Source: Saccharum officinarum (taxonomy: Eukaryota > Streptophyta > Magnoliopsida > Poales > Poaceae). Taken from it: DNA of 64,000 nt. The stretch spans positions 1,906,407-1,970,406 of the forward strand of contig CM036160.1 in NCBI GenBank assembly GCA_020631735.1, in the 5' to 3' direction. Position 1 is the first letter of the stretch, and each line of letters starts with the position of its first letter. The notes beneath the pieces were generated by a model. That model was not told where the DNA came from, ran no database searches, and saw only the letters and a program-made list of their open reading frames with translations. Positions 34,130 to 45,891 of this stretch are shown piece after piece. The position numbers were made by a program, and so were the translations under genes.

Positions 34130-37100
34130 CACCTCTGGGTGTTAAGCATGCATTCACATCCTAAATCATGAGCATTTGCATTTCATACATGTTCATTATC
34201 ACATGCAAATTAAGTTGGAATTTATTTAAACTGTGAAAAACATGTTTGAGCTCTGAATTAGTAAAAATCCTAGGTAAAAGTGGTAAAAATTTGTTGAGCT
34301 ATAACTTTAAATAACTTAGAAATAATTAGCATGATTTTTGGAGCAAGTTTTGTATTCAAAATCTTCCCAAATTTTGCTTCTAAAAATATTTCAGAAAATT
34401 GAGTTTCATTTAAAAAATTAACTTTAAATCCCTAATTCAAAATCTGTTTAGAATTTTGAAAAGTGTCCTAAATGAAAGTTGTAGAGAATAAAATTTTGAA
34501 CAACTTTTGTTTTGGGGGCAATTTATGAAAATGTCTTTTTCATCTTTAAAATTTGAATTTGAATCAAATTATAAAATGTAGAATTTTATTTAGAAAAAGG
34601 AAAATGAAATTCTTACCATAACAGGCCGCCGCCCCACTTCCGGCCCAGCGACCGAAGTCGGCTTGCGCTCTCCCGCGTGTGACCACGGCCCGGCCTATGC
34701 CGCGCGGCCTCCTCCTCCCCCTCCCACGCGCGCGTCTCGCTGGCGACCGCGGCAGGCCGCGTCCGCCGCGTGTCGGCCGCATGCCGGCGACGCTCAGCGT
34801 GTGGCCGCTGTGGCCCCCGCTGCCTGAGCTTACCTCCGCCAGAGCCGCCTCCTCCTTCTCCACTCGCTCATTCCTTCCCTTCTCGCCTCACAGCAGAGAG
34901 CCAGCAGCAGCCGCGGTTCCGCCTCCGCCACCGTGCGCCATCGCCGGCACTGCCGTTCCGACCACCGCAGCGCACCATCGACTTCTCCATCTAGCCCCGA
35001 GCTCCGCTCTCCATAACGCAGCCAGTGCTCGCATCCATTGCTCGTGGTAAGCCTCCTCTCCGTGTGAATTGCTCGCCGGAGCAGAGCCGAGCTCGCCGGA
35101 GTTTTTCCGCTCCGTGGACAGTTCTCTTCCGCTCCACCTTTTTTTCTTCTAGCACGACCATCTTGTTCGCCTTGGCTCACCGGTGTTCGAGCACCCTTCC
35201 ACCGACCGTTCCATGGTCGGAGGTGGCCGGCCGGTAGTCACTCGCGCCACCATTCCGCCATGACCGATGGTGACCAGCCCTCCGAGCTCCATTGGCCACC
35301 GTGTGTGTACCGTTGAGTTCGCAAGCATGATGTGGTTCGCGTGGTGCCTTTGGCCTGGCCGGAGACCTCGCCGCCGGCGAGGTATGGACGCCGGTGTGCT
35401 CCTCTCTCTCTGTGTGACTGACATGCGGGGTCACGGGCCCACCTGTCAGTCTCGTGTTTGTTCTCTGTGTTCAGTTCGTGGGTGCACGTAGCGGTCGGAT
35501 TTTCAAAAGGGTTTAAATAAAATGTTTCCAGAAATTGTTAAAAAGCTTTCAAAAATCATGACTCGAGTTTTATAGCTCCAAAAATTGTGAAACAAATTTT
35601 GTAGTGTTTCTCATAAGTAGATCTATGATCTAAAAATATTGCATGTCAAGTTTGAAATACTTTTCTGTAGAGTTTTTATTTAATCAATGAAACTGTTGTT
35701 TCTTGTTAAATATGTAGTAAATCACAGAAAGCTCAGAAAAATATGGTTCCACTTGCTATAATTTTCTTTTGTGATGTACTTTATAGGAAAAATATATGCC
35801 ATGCATGTTTTGTAGAAAAATCTTGAGGTGTAGTACAAGTGTTTAATATTGCTAATAATTGTTATTTTTGCTAGAGAGAAAAATATGAATAAAACATGCA
35901 TGTAATAAATTTTCTATAGTGATTATTTATTGTGTAGAATGAAGGAAAAATATTAAATCTATTGTTTGATACTTTTCATAGTATAAAGTATTTTTATGCT
36001 CATTTTTAGGCCCAAGCTTGTTATTTTTGTGTAGACAGTTCTAGTAATCCAAATGCAATGAAATTTTTGTGGTATCCTAGATTTGATGATAGAAAGCTAT
36101 TGTAATTTTCTCATATTTTTCTGTGCTACTAAAATAGGTGTTGCTGTTCAAACCTAGTTGCAATTAGGGTTTAATTAACCTTGTTAATGCATGATTAGTT
36201 AATAAGATTTTTTTTGGTGTATCTTTGAAGCATTTAATAAGATGTGTTGACTTAGCACAGTAGTAGTAGAAGAGAATGCAGTAGATGACATGTGCTTGTA
36301 GTCTGTATTCTCGGATGATGTTGACTACCTTGTAGAAGAAATGTATTCCCACTTTATGAAATAAAGTGAACCTATTTATCTATATTTCATTCATCATGAC
36401 CATTTCATGTCATTTCTGCAATGCACCTAGGCATAAGCACTTATACGATTGCATCATACAGGATCGCAGAAAGTAACGCCGGTAGCAGTTCCCGAGGAGC
36501 CGGAAGAGCAGCCTGAGGAGCAGGAAGTGCCCGAAGCCGACGAGGAGGTCAGTGAGGATCTTCCAGAGTGCCCAGACCACCGTCCGAGCTCTTTCGAGAG
36601 AGGCAAGCCCCAGAGCATTTCTCTCCCCCGGTTTGCAAATATTTTATTAATGCTTTACTTTAACTGCTGCATTATGTTTAGGAGTTGTTTGCAACCGTTG
36701 CTGCATTATACCTTGTTTACTCTGTTCTACCCTATCCTTGTCACCTTGTCATTCGCAGTCAAGTAATTGCTTAGCTTGCTTAGACCGATAGAAGTCGGGT
36801 GATTTCCTGTCACCTGCGAGCTATAGGTGGTTACCTGGATCTGCTTGAGAAAGTATATCATCATAAAATAACTAAGTGTTGATGTGAAATTAAGACCGGA
36901 CGGAAACTTGCAGGGTTTCAGACTGTAGTGTTTTTTGTCTGTGTCGATTAAGGACCGACCGTTGTTGGGCCTCGAGTCATGTTGAACGCATGCCTTACAT
37001 TTAGCTAGCCGAATAATGTACCTTTCGACCGTGAAGCTGGGAGATTATTCGGGCCGAGTGGATTGCCCGCAACGCACTGTACCGGAGCAGTAGTGGCAGG

Positions 37101-38073
37101 ATACGAGGACGTGATGATAAGGCCAAAGAGCAGTCGGGCGGCCCCGGGTACATGTGGTTCCTGGCAAGCTCGCGACTTTACCTGAATGGTTGACTCGGTG
37201 ACCAACACCTCACTTTAGCGGGTGAGTGAGGTTTATGTGATGAATAAATTACCAGCTGGTTAATAATCGATTCGAATCGCCATTGTTCACTGGATAGTGA
37301 GCACTTGACTTGAGCTACTTCATCGTAGTAATATTGATGGAACACTTGGACAGTTATATGAAATATGACATAATGGAAGTTGTTAGTGATCATTGGTTAT
37401 CATTACCTGTTTAATTACATGTTACTCTAGTACAGGTGCAAATGTAGTTGGCAGGTTAATAAAGATTTAACTTGATGCAAAGCTTTTGAAAAGATTCTTC
37501 AAATGCTAAAAATGCCTTTTTGCAAATGAGTCAGCTACCCCACCAGAAAGCCTGTCATGATTCCTTGGTGTCTTTTATTTTGGTTCTGTCAGGTAAGTGT
37601 AGCTGAGTACTTTCTCGTACTCAGGGCTTTGTTCCCACTTGTTGCAGATGGGCAGATGTATTACGGCTACTGTATCAACTGCCTTTATCCTGCAATGGGA
37701 GAAGCTTAGGACCATGGGCAATGGTCATTCACTACATCTCGTCTGATGCTTTTGTTGGAAGATGATCCTGAACTGGCACTGTATTTTGAACTCTGTGTGA
37801 GTGTGTGATTTGAACTAAATGCTTCCGCTACTTTCATTCAAAACTGGTTTGTAATAACTATGTTTAAACTCCGATGTATTTGTGACGCGAACTTTTATGT
37901 AACTTGTGATGGTGACCGCTGAACTTATTACGATCTTGGCTGGTATGTAAGTTGGTTTGAAATCCGTCGTGATTTCACGGACTACCGGGTTATATGGGTT
38001 TAAGTTTGCTAAATCGTTTGTTCGGTGGATGATTTTCTTACTTAATCTCGTATAATTGGTCGGTTCTGTTATA
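34125..38073 (+). repeat. 3' LTR of the Tekay element (3949 bp)
   Basis: Collinear with the 5' LTR. It ends TTCTGTTATA (C-to-T in the last triplet). Near 35078-35098 it carries a short duplication around GAGCTCGCCGGAG that the 5' LTR lacks. The acidic ORF piece recurs at 36449. The next five bases, AGCGC (38074-38078), complete the target duplication. Confidence 0.93.
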
Positions 38074-38078
38074 AGCGC

Positions 38079-38300
38079 CGCGGCCGCGATCGTTGCCTAT
38101 TGAGCCATAGCCGCCGCCTGCCTGGCCATCTCGACCGCCGCTGCCTCTATGGCAGCAAGGCGTGCGGCGCGTCTGTCAACTCCTCCAGCATGCCGGGGTT
38201 GATCACCACACCGGCAGCAGCAGCGGCGGCGTGCTATCTCTCGATCTGGTTGGCGGTGGACATGACAGCTCACCTAGAACCCTAACGCTCCAATACCAAT
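38079..38300 (-). mobile_element. Antisense copia remnant: PBS and broken gag start
   Basis: On the minus strand TGGTATTGGAGC (38288-38299) is a primer-binding site two bases after an LTR end. An ATG at 38263 then starts a short frame MSTANQIER followed by a stop and an Ala-rich stretch. Several stops make it a pseudogene. The Tekay element split this remnant; the rest is at 23319-23498. Confidence 0.65.
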
Positions 38301-38856
38301 TATTGGCCCGATTGGATCTCAGGTTCAGATTTGGGAACTACCAGAGGGCAGCTTGGCTCTTGGCCGCTTGGATTGAATGGAAATGCAATGGTTTGGTTTT
38401 TACAATGACACTGTCCCTGCTTTTATAGGCAGAGGGGGCCTCCCCACTTGCTCCAGCATATTCTAACCACTAAAGTGGATGCTGAGCATATTCCTAATAC
38501 TATGTTTGGAGCCAAGGAAAATAAAAATGCAGAAAAGTAAGATAAAGTGTTTTAGCACTAGGCTTATCTATCAGATAAAGCTTTTCCAAGGCAAGCAGAC
38601 AGTCATGCAATGCAAGCCACCAAACATGACCATGACTCCATGGCTGTGTTGTCAAAATTGGTCTGTAGGGTTCAACCGTTTGAAACTAATAAAAATACAA
38701 AGAAGAAAAGACAAGTCTGAAGGTCCAACGGTCTGGAGTAAAACCTACGACAAGAATGTGACCATTCATGAAAAAATATACATGCATCACAACCTAGCTA
38801 CGTTTTGACGGATGTAATAGCTTGTGACATCCTAGATCCTACATTCCTACCCAACA
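38301..38856 (-). repeat. Antisense copia LTR (556 bp)
   Basis: On the minus strand it begins TGTTGGGTAGG at 38856 and ends GGGCCAATA at 38301, one base away from the expected inverted CCAACA end, directly next to the primer-binding site. A TATA box, CTATAAAAGC (minus strand, about 38419-38428), sits in the expected place. The other LTR is absent. Confidence 0.72.
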
Positions 38857-39008
38857 AAAAAGAATAAAAATATGTTCCTGCATATAAGCCAGTTATAACA
38901 ACAAAACATGCTTTAGTTAGTTCCGTAAAAAGGCGATGCCCACAAAATTGTCAACTGAATATTGATGCCAATCTTCTTCACACACACATGGCATTATACT
39001 AATACATG

Positions 39009-41357
39009 GTACTCCCTCCGTTCCATGTTGTGGCAAAATGCCTGCATCCTTACAACTAAAAAGAAAGAAAATAAGACTAGCGTTTCGTGCGACAATTGCC
39101 TCGGGTCGTCGCTCTGCCCCGACCTTGCGATCCCTTCCCCGCGCGGTCCCTCGCTCCCCCGCTTGCGATCCCTTCCCCAACGTGCGATCCTCCACTCAGC
39201 AGAACAATCTTCTCCGCGTCTCCGTTCCCCCAATCACCGCCAATCAACACTGCCTCCCCGCTCCCCCAATCTGTGACACCTCCCTGATCCCCCAATCGGC
39301 GCCACCTCCCCGCTCCCCCATTTGGCGCCCTTCAGGTCACTCCATCTCCATCTCTCCGTCCATCCACGAGCGCTGCTGCCCCTCTGCCGCTCGAACCGCT
39401 CGGGGTGTACGAGCCCTCGTTCGACACGCCCTCCACCTTCTACTACTGCGATCCGCTCCCCGACGGAGTTTGGAGCTCCTGAAGCCTGGCCGGCGGCAGG
39501 CGAGGGATGGCCGTGCGTGCCAGCAGCCAGGTGCAGCCGCCCTCTCTCTCTCACACACACACATATGTTGTCGTCATTCCTCTCCCCGTGCCTGCTGCCA
39601 TCCACCGCTTCGTCTCCCACGACGCCGGCCGCCCCACCCTTCCTCTTCCCGTGACGGCCTCCATTGATGGGGGCGCTCGATCCGGCATCATGGCGCCCTG
39701 ATCTGGTGGAGATGAGGCAGATCCGGCATGGATGACGGTGAATCAGGTCTTGAGGTTGGGGTCGGGGCGGTCCCCCACATGGCGGCGGCAGTGATGCGAG
39801 GGGACGTTGTAGGCGTTGTCACTGCCGGAGTCGCGGACATGAAGCATAGCATGGACGGCTACGTCACCATCCTTGGTGCTGTCAATGCCGGCAACCCCGT
39901 TGTTGCAACAGCCACCATCACCAACTGTCGAGGTAAGGCAATGGCGCCGGCACTGGCGCGGGCGTCGAAGAAGAGCAAGCCCAAGAAGATCCCGCAGCAT
40001 GGCCTCGACGTGGTGCAGCTCGAGCAGCGCGGATCACGGAGCAGAAGAAGATGGAGGGAGTCGCTGCCATGTCGATGTCGAGGGCCGCACACCTCAGCGG
40101 TGGCGGTAGACCCAGCCACCTCCTCTCGATGCACCCTCCCACGCTGCCGCTCTCACTTAGCGCCCTGCCGAGGCCTGGTGCAGACGCCGGCATGTAGTGT
40201 ACCCACGGGTGCTCTGGGACCCGTCGGCGGACCCCATGAAGCTTCCGTACAAGAGGAGCCTGTGCCCGCAGCCTCCACTTCCAACGGTGTGTCCTCTTCT
40301 TCTGTTCTTAATTCGGCCATGCGTGCAGCGTGCATGGGTTGACAAGGCATCAGTGGCATGGGCAGGTGAGCACGGGCTTGTCGCTGATGGCATCGTCGAG
40401 CCACCCAACGCTGTCCTGACCTGAGCACTTGAGCAGATACGAGTTCAGGGCCAAAAACATAAGATGAAACATTTACAATATATGTCTGAAGATAAATGAA
40501 ACACTTGTAACATGTGTCTGAAATATTTATAAAAACTTGTGAAAAAACACTTGAAAAGTCATTGCAAAATATATGCAACATCCAGATAGCAACACATGCC
40601 TGCAACATGCGTGTATAACAATCACAACATATGCAACATTCCGATTTACTTTTGCAACATCGATGTGAAACACTTGCAACACACTTCTGAAACACTTAAA
40701 ACATACGGTTGCAACATGGACTTTTAATGCAATATCACCTGATTGCTTGGCCGAATGGAGGCCTTATCATTGCGGAGCTCACGGCGGCGGTCCATGGAGC
40801 TTGCCGATGCCCCAGCTGAGGCACTGCACCACCTCGGGCGAGCACCTGGTGAGGCCGCGAGCACCTTGGGCAAGCACGGTTGCCTAGGTGAGCACGTGTG
40901 CGAGGCCGCTACTGGCGAGCTCGGCGACCTGCGCGCTCGGCGACCTGCGCGACGAGCACCTCCTCCTAGGCGAGCACCCTGCTGGGTGAGCACGCAGGGT
41001 AGAGAGATTTTTTACAGGGGCACAGACGGGAGTGAGCGGATGGCACCATAGCGAGTGGGAAACCGCATCCAGGTAGCTAGGGGAAGAGGCAGTAAATGTA
41101 TACAGGTAGTAAATCGGTAGATACGTAAAAGGAATACGATATTGAGTTGTACACATAGTCAGTCGATGATAGACATCCAGGTAGCTAGGGGAAGAGGTGG
41201 ACAAATAAAATAGGTAAAAAGAAATTTTGTCTCTTCGATATTATTAGATACAGTTATACTATCTAATCATGATAAGTCTATAAGCATATAAATATAATTT
41301 AAAATAAATAAATAGTGTACCGTGTCATATTCCTTATAAGAGAGAATGGAGGGAGTA
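39009..41357. mobile_element. Composite repeat region bracketed by Stowaway-like ends
   Basis: Left end TACTCCCTCCGTTCC (39007-39021) and right end GAATGGAGGGAGTA (about 41346-41359) are inverted and flanked by TA. Only about 14 bp match, so this may be two unrelated MITE ends or a MITE split by later insertions. Inside are GC-rich stretches with short shadow ORFs on both strands (39077-40430), an A-rich repeat array (40455-40720) and another GC-rich block (40740-41050). No protein family recognised. Confidence 0.4.
40455..40720 (+). repeat. A-rich degenerate array (GAAACACTTG / GCAACAT units), copy 1
   Basis: Short units such as GAAACACTTGCAACA and ATGCAACATCC recur every 20-35 bp. The block is paralogous to 41755-42105 in order and spacing and is followed by GC-rich DNA in both places, which resembles a subterminal region of a DNA transposon. 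Family not identified. Confidence 0.6.
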
Positions 41358-41754
41358 GTAACAATATCACATAGAAGAGTGCACTGAGTTAAACTGCGCC
41401 CCCCCCCCCACCCCCACCCAAAAAAATTTCTTTGGCTCTTATAATAACGGAGTGGCTAGCGCTCGGACATTCGGATGCTAGCCCTCTGTCAGGACGCCCG
41501 TGTCACAACACCTCCCTCGCCTGCTGTGCCAGCCCACTCCTACTGCTGCTAGTCCACCTGCTAATGCTATGTGCCCACCTGTTGCTGCTTCACATACTGC
41601 ACGTTGTCGCACACCCGCACATGCACATGGGACTGCCCGCACCAGCGTGGACCGCCTCCGCCTGCCCTTGCTTCCGCGCCTGACACCAAGGCAAGGTAGC
41701 ACCAAGGCGAGGCAGCAAAAGGCGAGGAGAGAGATGCAACCCCCAATCTAGTTT

Positions 41755-42105
41755 TATCCAGATGCAACAATTGCAACATACGTCTAACGACAATGAAACA
41801 TTCATCTGAAACACTTACAAAAACATCTGAAAAACACTTGAAACCATTATAAACATACGCAACATCCAGATAAAACACTTGCAACATAAGTGTGAAAACA
41901 TATACAACATCCAGATAAACACACTTGCAACATACGTCAGAAAAAAAATAAAAACATTGAGAACAGAAGCTTACAACATACATGTACAACCATTGCAACA
42001 TATGCAACATCCTGATCTACTTTTGCAGCATTCATTTGAAACACTTGTAACATACCTCTAAAACATCTGAAACACTTGAAATATACGCTTGCAACATGCG
42101 TTTTC
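41755..42105 (+). repeat. A-rich degenerate array, copy 2
   Basis: Same unit types as copy 1, including the shared string ATATGCAACATCCTGATCTA (copy 1 has a close variant) and the ending CGCTTGCAACATGCG. Adjacent to a GC-rich block (42106-42529) that runs into NB-ARC-like copy C. Confidence 0.6.
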
Positions 42106-42529
42106 ACCCTTCTTCGGTGCAAAGCAGAGCAAAGTGGGGAACGGCCAATTCCGGCCAACGACTGGGCCCGGCCAGCAACGGCCCCTTCTCCTGGGCGCCT
42201 GGCCTGGTCGCGGCGGAGGACGGAGCACGGCATGGCGCAGGGAGGACGGAGGCGCCACTACAGTCGCCGAGCACGCATATGGAGCTTGGAGGCGGAAGGT
42301 AAGGCACCGGCGACCGGGTCCAGCAACACCTGCAGTCGGTGGGACGGCTAGCGGCGTACCTCGGCAGAGGATTCCTCCTCTTTTGGGGGGATGGAGGCGC
42401 TACGGGGTAGGGGGTGCCGCAGGGGATGGCAGTAGCAGTGCGCCGGAGTGGGCTGCGGCACGAGATAGAGGCACCACATGGGATGGCGGCGGCAGCACGG
42501 CGAAGTGGGGCAGGCAGACGGCCGCATGG
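42106..42529. other. GC-rich block upstream of NB-ARC-like copy C
   Basis: Three overlapping frames are open on the plus strand but none resembles a known protein. The block replaces the N-terminal part that copy B has (MESFLSAVLS...), so the 5' end of copy C has been exchanged, perhaps by transposon-mediated capture. Confidence 0.45.
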
Positions 42530-43891
42530 TGTGGTCCAGTATGGCCTCTACCAGGCTCCGCCAGTGCTCCGGCAGCTGGACGCCCTGACAGACACCGTGC
42601 ACCAAGGCTACTACGCCCTCGACACCTTCAGATCCTGCCAGCAGGCTGAAAGAGAGCAGCCCAGGCCCAGCAGCAATGGTCAGACGACGATCGTGAGTCG
42701 CCGGCTTTCTTCCCATTTCTCCAGAGTCGATCCATGTCTCTCCAGTTTGACAAGCAGAGCTGTACACATCTCAAAAGAAATGCAGGAGGTGCTTGACACT
42801 TTGAGCGCCATGATTGTTGATGCACATGAACTAGTCCTGTTCTTGGCGAACTACGGTCGCCGCATGTACCGCCAGCCTTACAGCATGTATCTCCTGCTGG
42901 GAAACTGCATGTTTGGTCGCCAGATGGAAGCACAATATGTCATCGACTTCCTTCTGCACACACAGCCTCCTGGTGGTGTCAAAAAACCGGTGGAGGTCCT
43001 GCATAGTAGGAAAAAGCACACTAGTTGCTCATGTTTGTAAGGATGAAAGAGTCTGACCATTTCACAGAAACCGTGTTCTTGAGCGACCATGACTTTGGGT
43101 ATGATGGGCTAGCAGCTTTCAGAAAAGGATTATCTGCAAAAAATTGCACGTCATCAGATCATGGGACAGGGAGAATGCTTCTTGTCGTGGAGGCAGCAGG
43201 CATAGACCTTGACGAAGATGTATGGAACAGGCTGTATTCTGCATCTAAACATTGGATGCCCATGGGTAGCAAGATCATACTCACAAGTCGGTCCGTCAAG
43301 GTCGCAAAGCTTGGAACAACACAGGCTCTAACTCTGATGCCTCTATCATATGAGGCATACTGGTATTTCTTCAGGACGCTTGCGTTCGGAAGCGCAGATC
43401 CCACGTTGTCGCACCCAAGGTTCATCAATATGGCCATGGAGGCTGCCACGGCGATGAACGGGTCCATGATCAATGCAAATATCATTGCCCATATGATGAG
43501 GGACAGCTTTGACGTCCATTTCTGGGGCAAATTGGCAGCGTTCGTGAGATTGCAGTTTCAGAAACATGTGTCCAGGTTCGGTGGGCATCCATACGACCTT
43601 ACAAACCAGAACAAACCCGTGTATTTCGGGAGGATGAGGTCTGAACATATGATTTGCCACCATCAGTACTGGCACTCTTCACAAAAGGAGGTTCCCAAGA
43701 TCACCTGGCACGAAGTGATTAATGGAGATGCAAAGCTTCCTGCTGGGAGATTCGAAGTCCTGGCATGGAGTTCTCAGATACCACCTTACTATAGCTATAT
43801 CTATGATTGTGAGATTCAGGAGCTGAAATCTACAGGCAACAAGAGGAAGCGCTCCACGAAAAACGGAGGCCCACCTTCGATATGTTTGTGA
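42530..43891 (+). pseudogene. NB-ARC-like gene copy C, 3' part intact, frameshifted at the P-loop
   Basis: Homology to copy B starts at LRQLDALTDTVHQGYYALD (about 42571). Near 43000-43010 about 20 bp are missing, which removes the start of the P-loop and shifts frame; two more bases are missing near 43055. From 43025 one long frame (to TGA... ending at 43891) carries a kinase-2 region (RMLLVVEAAGIDLDEDVW), RNBS-B (GSKIILTSRSVKVAKLG), RNBS-C-like (YEAYWYFFRTLAFGS) and the complete family-specific C-terminal domain with FDVHFWGKL and GRFEVLAWSSQIPPYYS. It has no leucine-rich repeats. A shorter protein from an internal ATG is possible but would lack ATP-binding residues. Confidence 0.75.
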
Positions 43892-44289
43892 TTGTAAGGC
43901 TATCATATATAGGAGTATAAAATGAGTGCATGTTTTCATAGGTATCCCAAGTTATTGGCATGGGCAAACTGTAAGGTATGTAGAATGTTTACAAGGCATA
44001 CATATATACCATAGTGTATTACTTACTACTCATTCCATAAGTAAACTGTAAGTGACCATTAGCAGTTCATATCATCTAATGGTGAAGTGGTTACCAGTGG
44101 TTTTAGTCCAGAGAGCATCCTCAGAATCTGGGTTTTCAAAAGTTGCACTGTTTTCAGCCAGGAAACAGGGCAAAGCCACTGTTCTGGCGCTACTTTAGCT
44201 TTCAGGCTCCATTAGCAAGCTCACATGGGTCTGCGACTAAACAGAACTAAGCCGTACAAGCCCAAAGAGCAACCTAGGGAGAGTATACT
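43892..44289. other. Intergenic DNA
   Basis: 3' flank of NB-ARC-like copy C. I see no gene, repeat or RNA here. Confidence 0.5.
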
Positions 44290-44531
44290 CTATAGCTAGC
44301 TACAAAATAAGTTATACTGTAGCCACCTCTATTTACGATAATTTTATATACTAATTTACGACAATGTCACTATATATTTACGACAGTTGAATTACTATAA
44401 CATATGAGGATATTTACCATAATGTTATAATAAATCACATAGTAAGGAGTTACTATAATCTCGTAAATTAGCATAGCAATTATTGTAACTCAAAGTGGCT
44501 ACAGAATAAGTTATTTTATAGCCAGCTGTAG
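44290..44531. mobile_element. MITE with 37-bp inverted ends (242 bp)
   Basis: Left CTATAGCTAGCTACAAAATA and right end pair over about 37 bp with a handful of mismatches (shared core GTGGCTACAG/CTGTAGCCAC). AT-rich interior with repeated TTTACGACA strings. Target duplication not clear. The adjacent TA microsatellite begins three bases later. Confidence 0.65.

Positions 44532-44533
<2 letters not shown>

Positions 44534-44621
<88 letters not shown>
44534..44621. repeat. (TA)n microsatellite, about 44 units
   Basis: Uninterrupted TA dinucleotides. Long enough that assembly length may be unreliable. Confidence 0.95.
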
Positions 44622-44622
<1 letters not shown>

Positions 44623-45891
44623 CCTTTTCTTTGTTCCAGAAGCCCAGTCACCTTGACATTGGCCCTGGACCCACTTGTCATCTACTGTGGACATTTCACA
44701 GTTCAGGTAAATAATATCAATCAATTTTCAGAAAATCTAAGGAATGTTCTTGCTCTTTGTATTTTCTGGAACTAAATCTTTCGGATAATCTTTGGGGGTT
44801 CTACATTCATCCCTCCATTTCAACTCTGATTTTGATGATTATTTTTCCACCTAAACATTCACCTCAATTGATGGCCTACACCTTCCCCCTAAGTTAATAA
44901 TATACTTCGGGATTAATTTGAAACTATGTAACTTCTATTCAATATCAAGAGACTTTTGCAGCAGAAAGGCATGAAGCATAAAATCAGCATGATCTTTTCC
45001 TAAGAAAAAGGAATATAGTTCTAAAAGTGATATAGTTATTTCTATATAATCCCAAATCCATGATCTCAACCATCAAAATTTCAAAACCTTATGATCTATC
45101 ACTTGGCTACAGGGTTGGTAATACTCTACGATATGCCTAATTAAAAAAAGAATGCAACATATCTCCTGTAGAGTGTAGAATGAGAATCTGACAAATCAAA
45201 TTTCATCCACTGCCTCAACATATTGTTTGGTGAAATACACATGTTCACTAAACTACACAGTAAGGGTGTTAGAGAAAACTTAATGCCTACCCTTTTGTAC
45301 ACATATTCCAAGTTTCAGTACATGTGCAACATACTAGAAGTCATGGCTATATATTGATGAAAAGATGTGAAAAAGTTCCAACTATTAATCTGAAAGATTT
45401 TGGGCATAGGTTAAGCACTCTGGTACAGAGTAGGGCCACAGAAAACTTTACCATCAGATTAGGAATTCTTTTATTCTCCCAAACCCTGTATAGATCCTGT
45501 CTTCTCAAGAAAAGGATTAACAGTGCCATAGTGGAGGACAAACATACAATTTTGTTCCCATTCATCAGCTCAGTAAACTCTGTTTTCAAATACTTGGCAA
45601 CTCAAACTGGACAGAATCTTGCTGAGGCACTTTCGGAGCCATATAACTCCTTGTATCTGAGTTATACATACAGTGGTTCGTGGGCACATCTCGCTGAAAC
45701 CCCCTTGAGTTGGAGGAGACATCTATACTCTATACTAACTCTGCAGGCCAACAGACAAAAAATGGAGTTCGAGAATTGCTGCCACTCTGCTTGGTAGCAT
45801 TATCAATTCCAAAACGTGGATAGCAAGAAGATTCTCAACCAATGCAACCAAGATTTTACATTTCTGGACCGTTATTCAGTTAGTGGGTCAG
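44622..45891. other. 3' flank of the PPR gene
   Basis: AT-rich DNA that probably includes the 3' UTR of the minus-strand PPR gene. A plus-strand 157-codon frame at 45324-45797 has no recognisable features and is treated as chance. Confidence 0.5.

Larger units (their letters stand above)
23499..38073 (+). mobile_element. Full-length Ty3-gypsy chromovirus, Tekay/Del type
   Basis: A complete 14.6-kb element: LTRs 23499-27438 and 34125-38073, primer-binding site, an extra ORF with a histone H3-like tail, gag, protease, reverse transcriptase, RNase H, integrase with chromodomain, polypurine tract. The 5-bp target duplication AGCGC flanks it perfectly. The LTRs are about 97% alike by eye, so insertion is fairly recent. 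Coding regions carry several in-frame stops and one frameshift, so this copy is not autonomous. Assignment to Tekay/Del rests on the terminal chromodomain, long LTRs and single gag-pol frame. Confidence 0.92.

Noticed and set aside
44425..44724. ORF of alternating Tyr and Ile
   Set aside because: Translation of the TA microsatellite; the same applies at 59604-59842.
45324..45797. 157-codon plus-strand gene
   Set aside because: No recognisable motif, low GC unlike nearby genes, and it lies in the 3' flank of the PPR gene.
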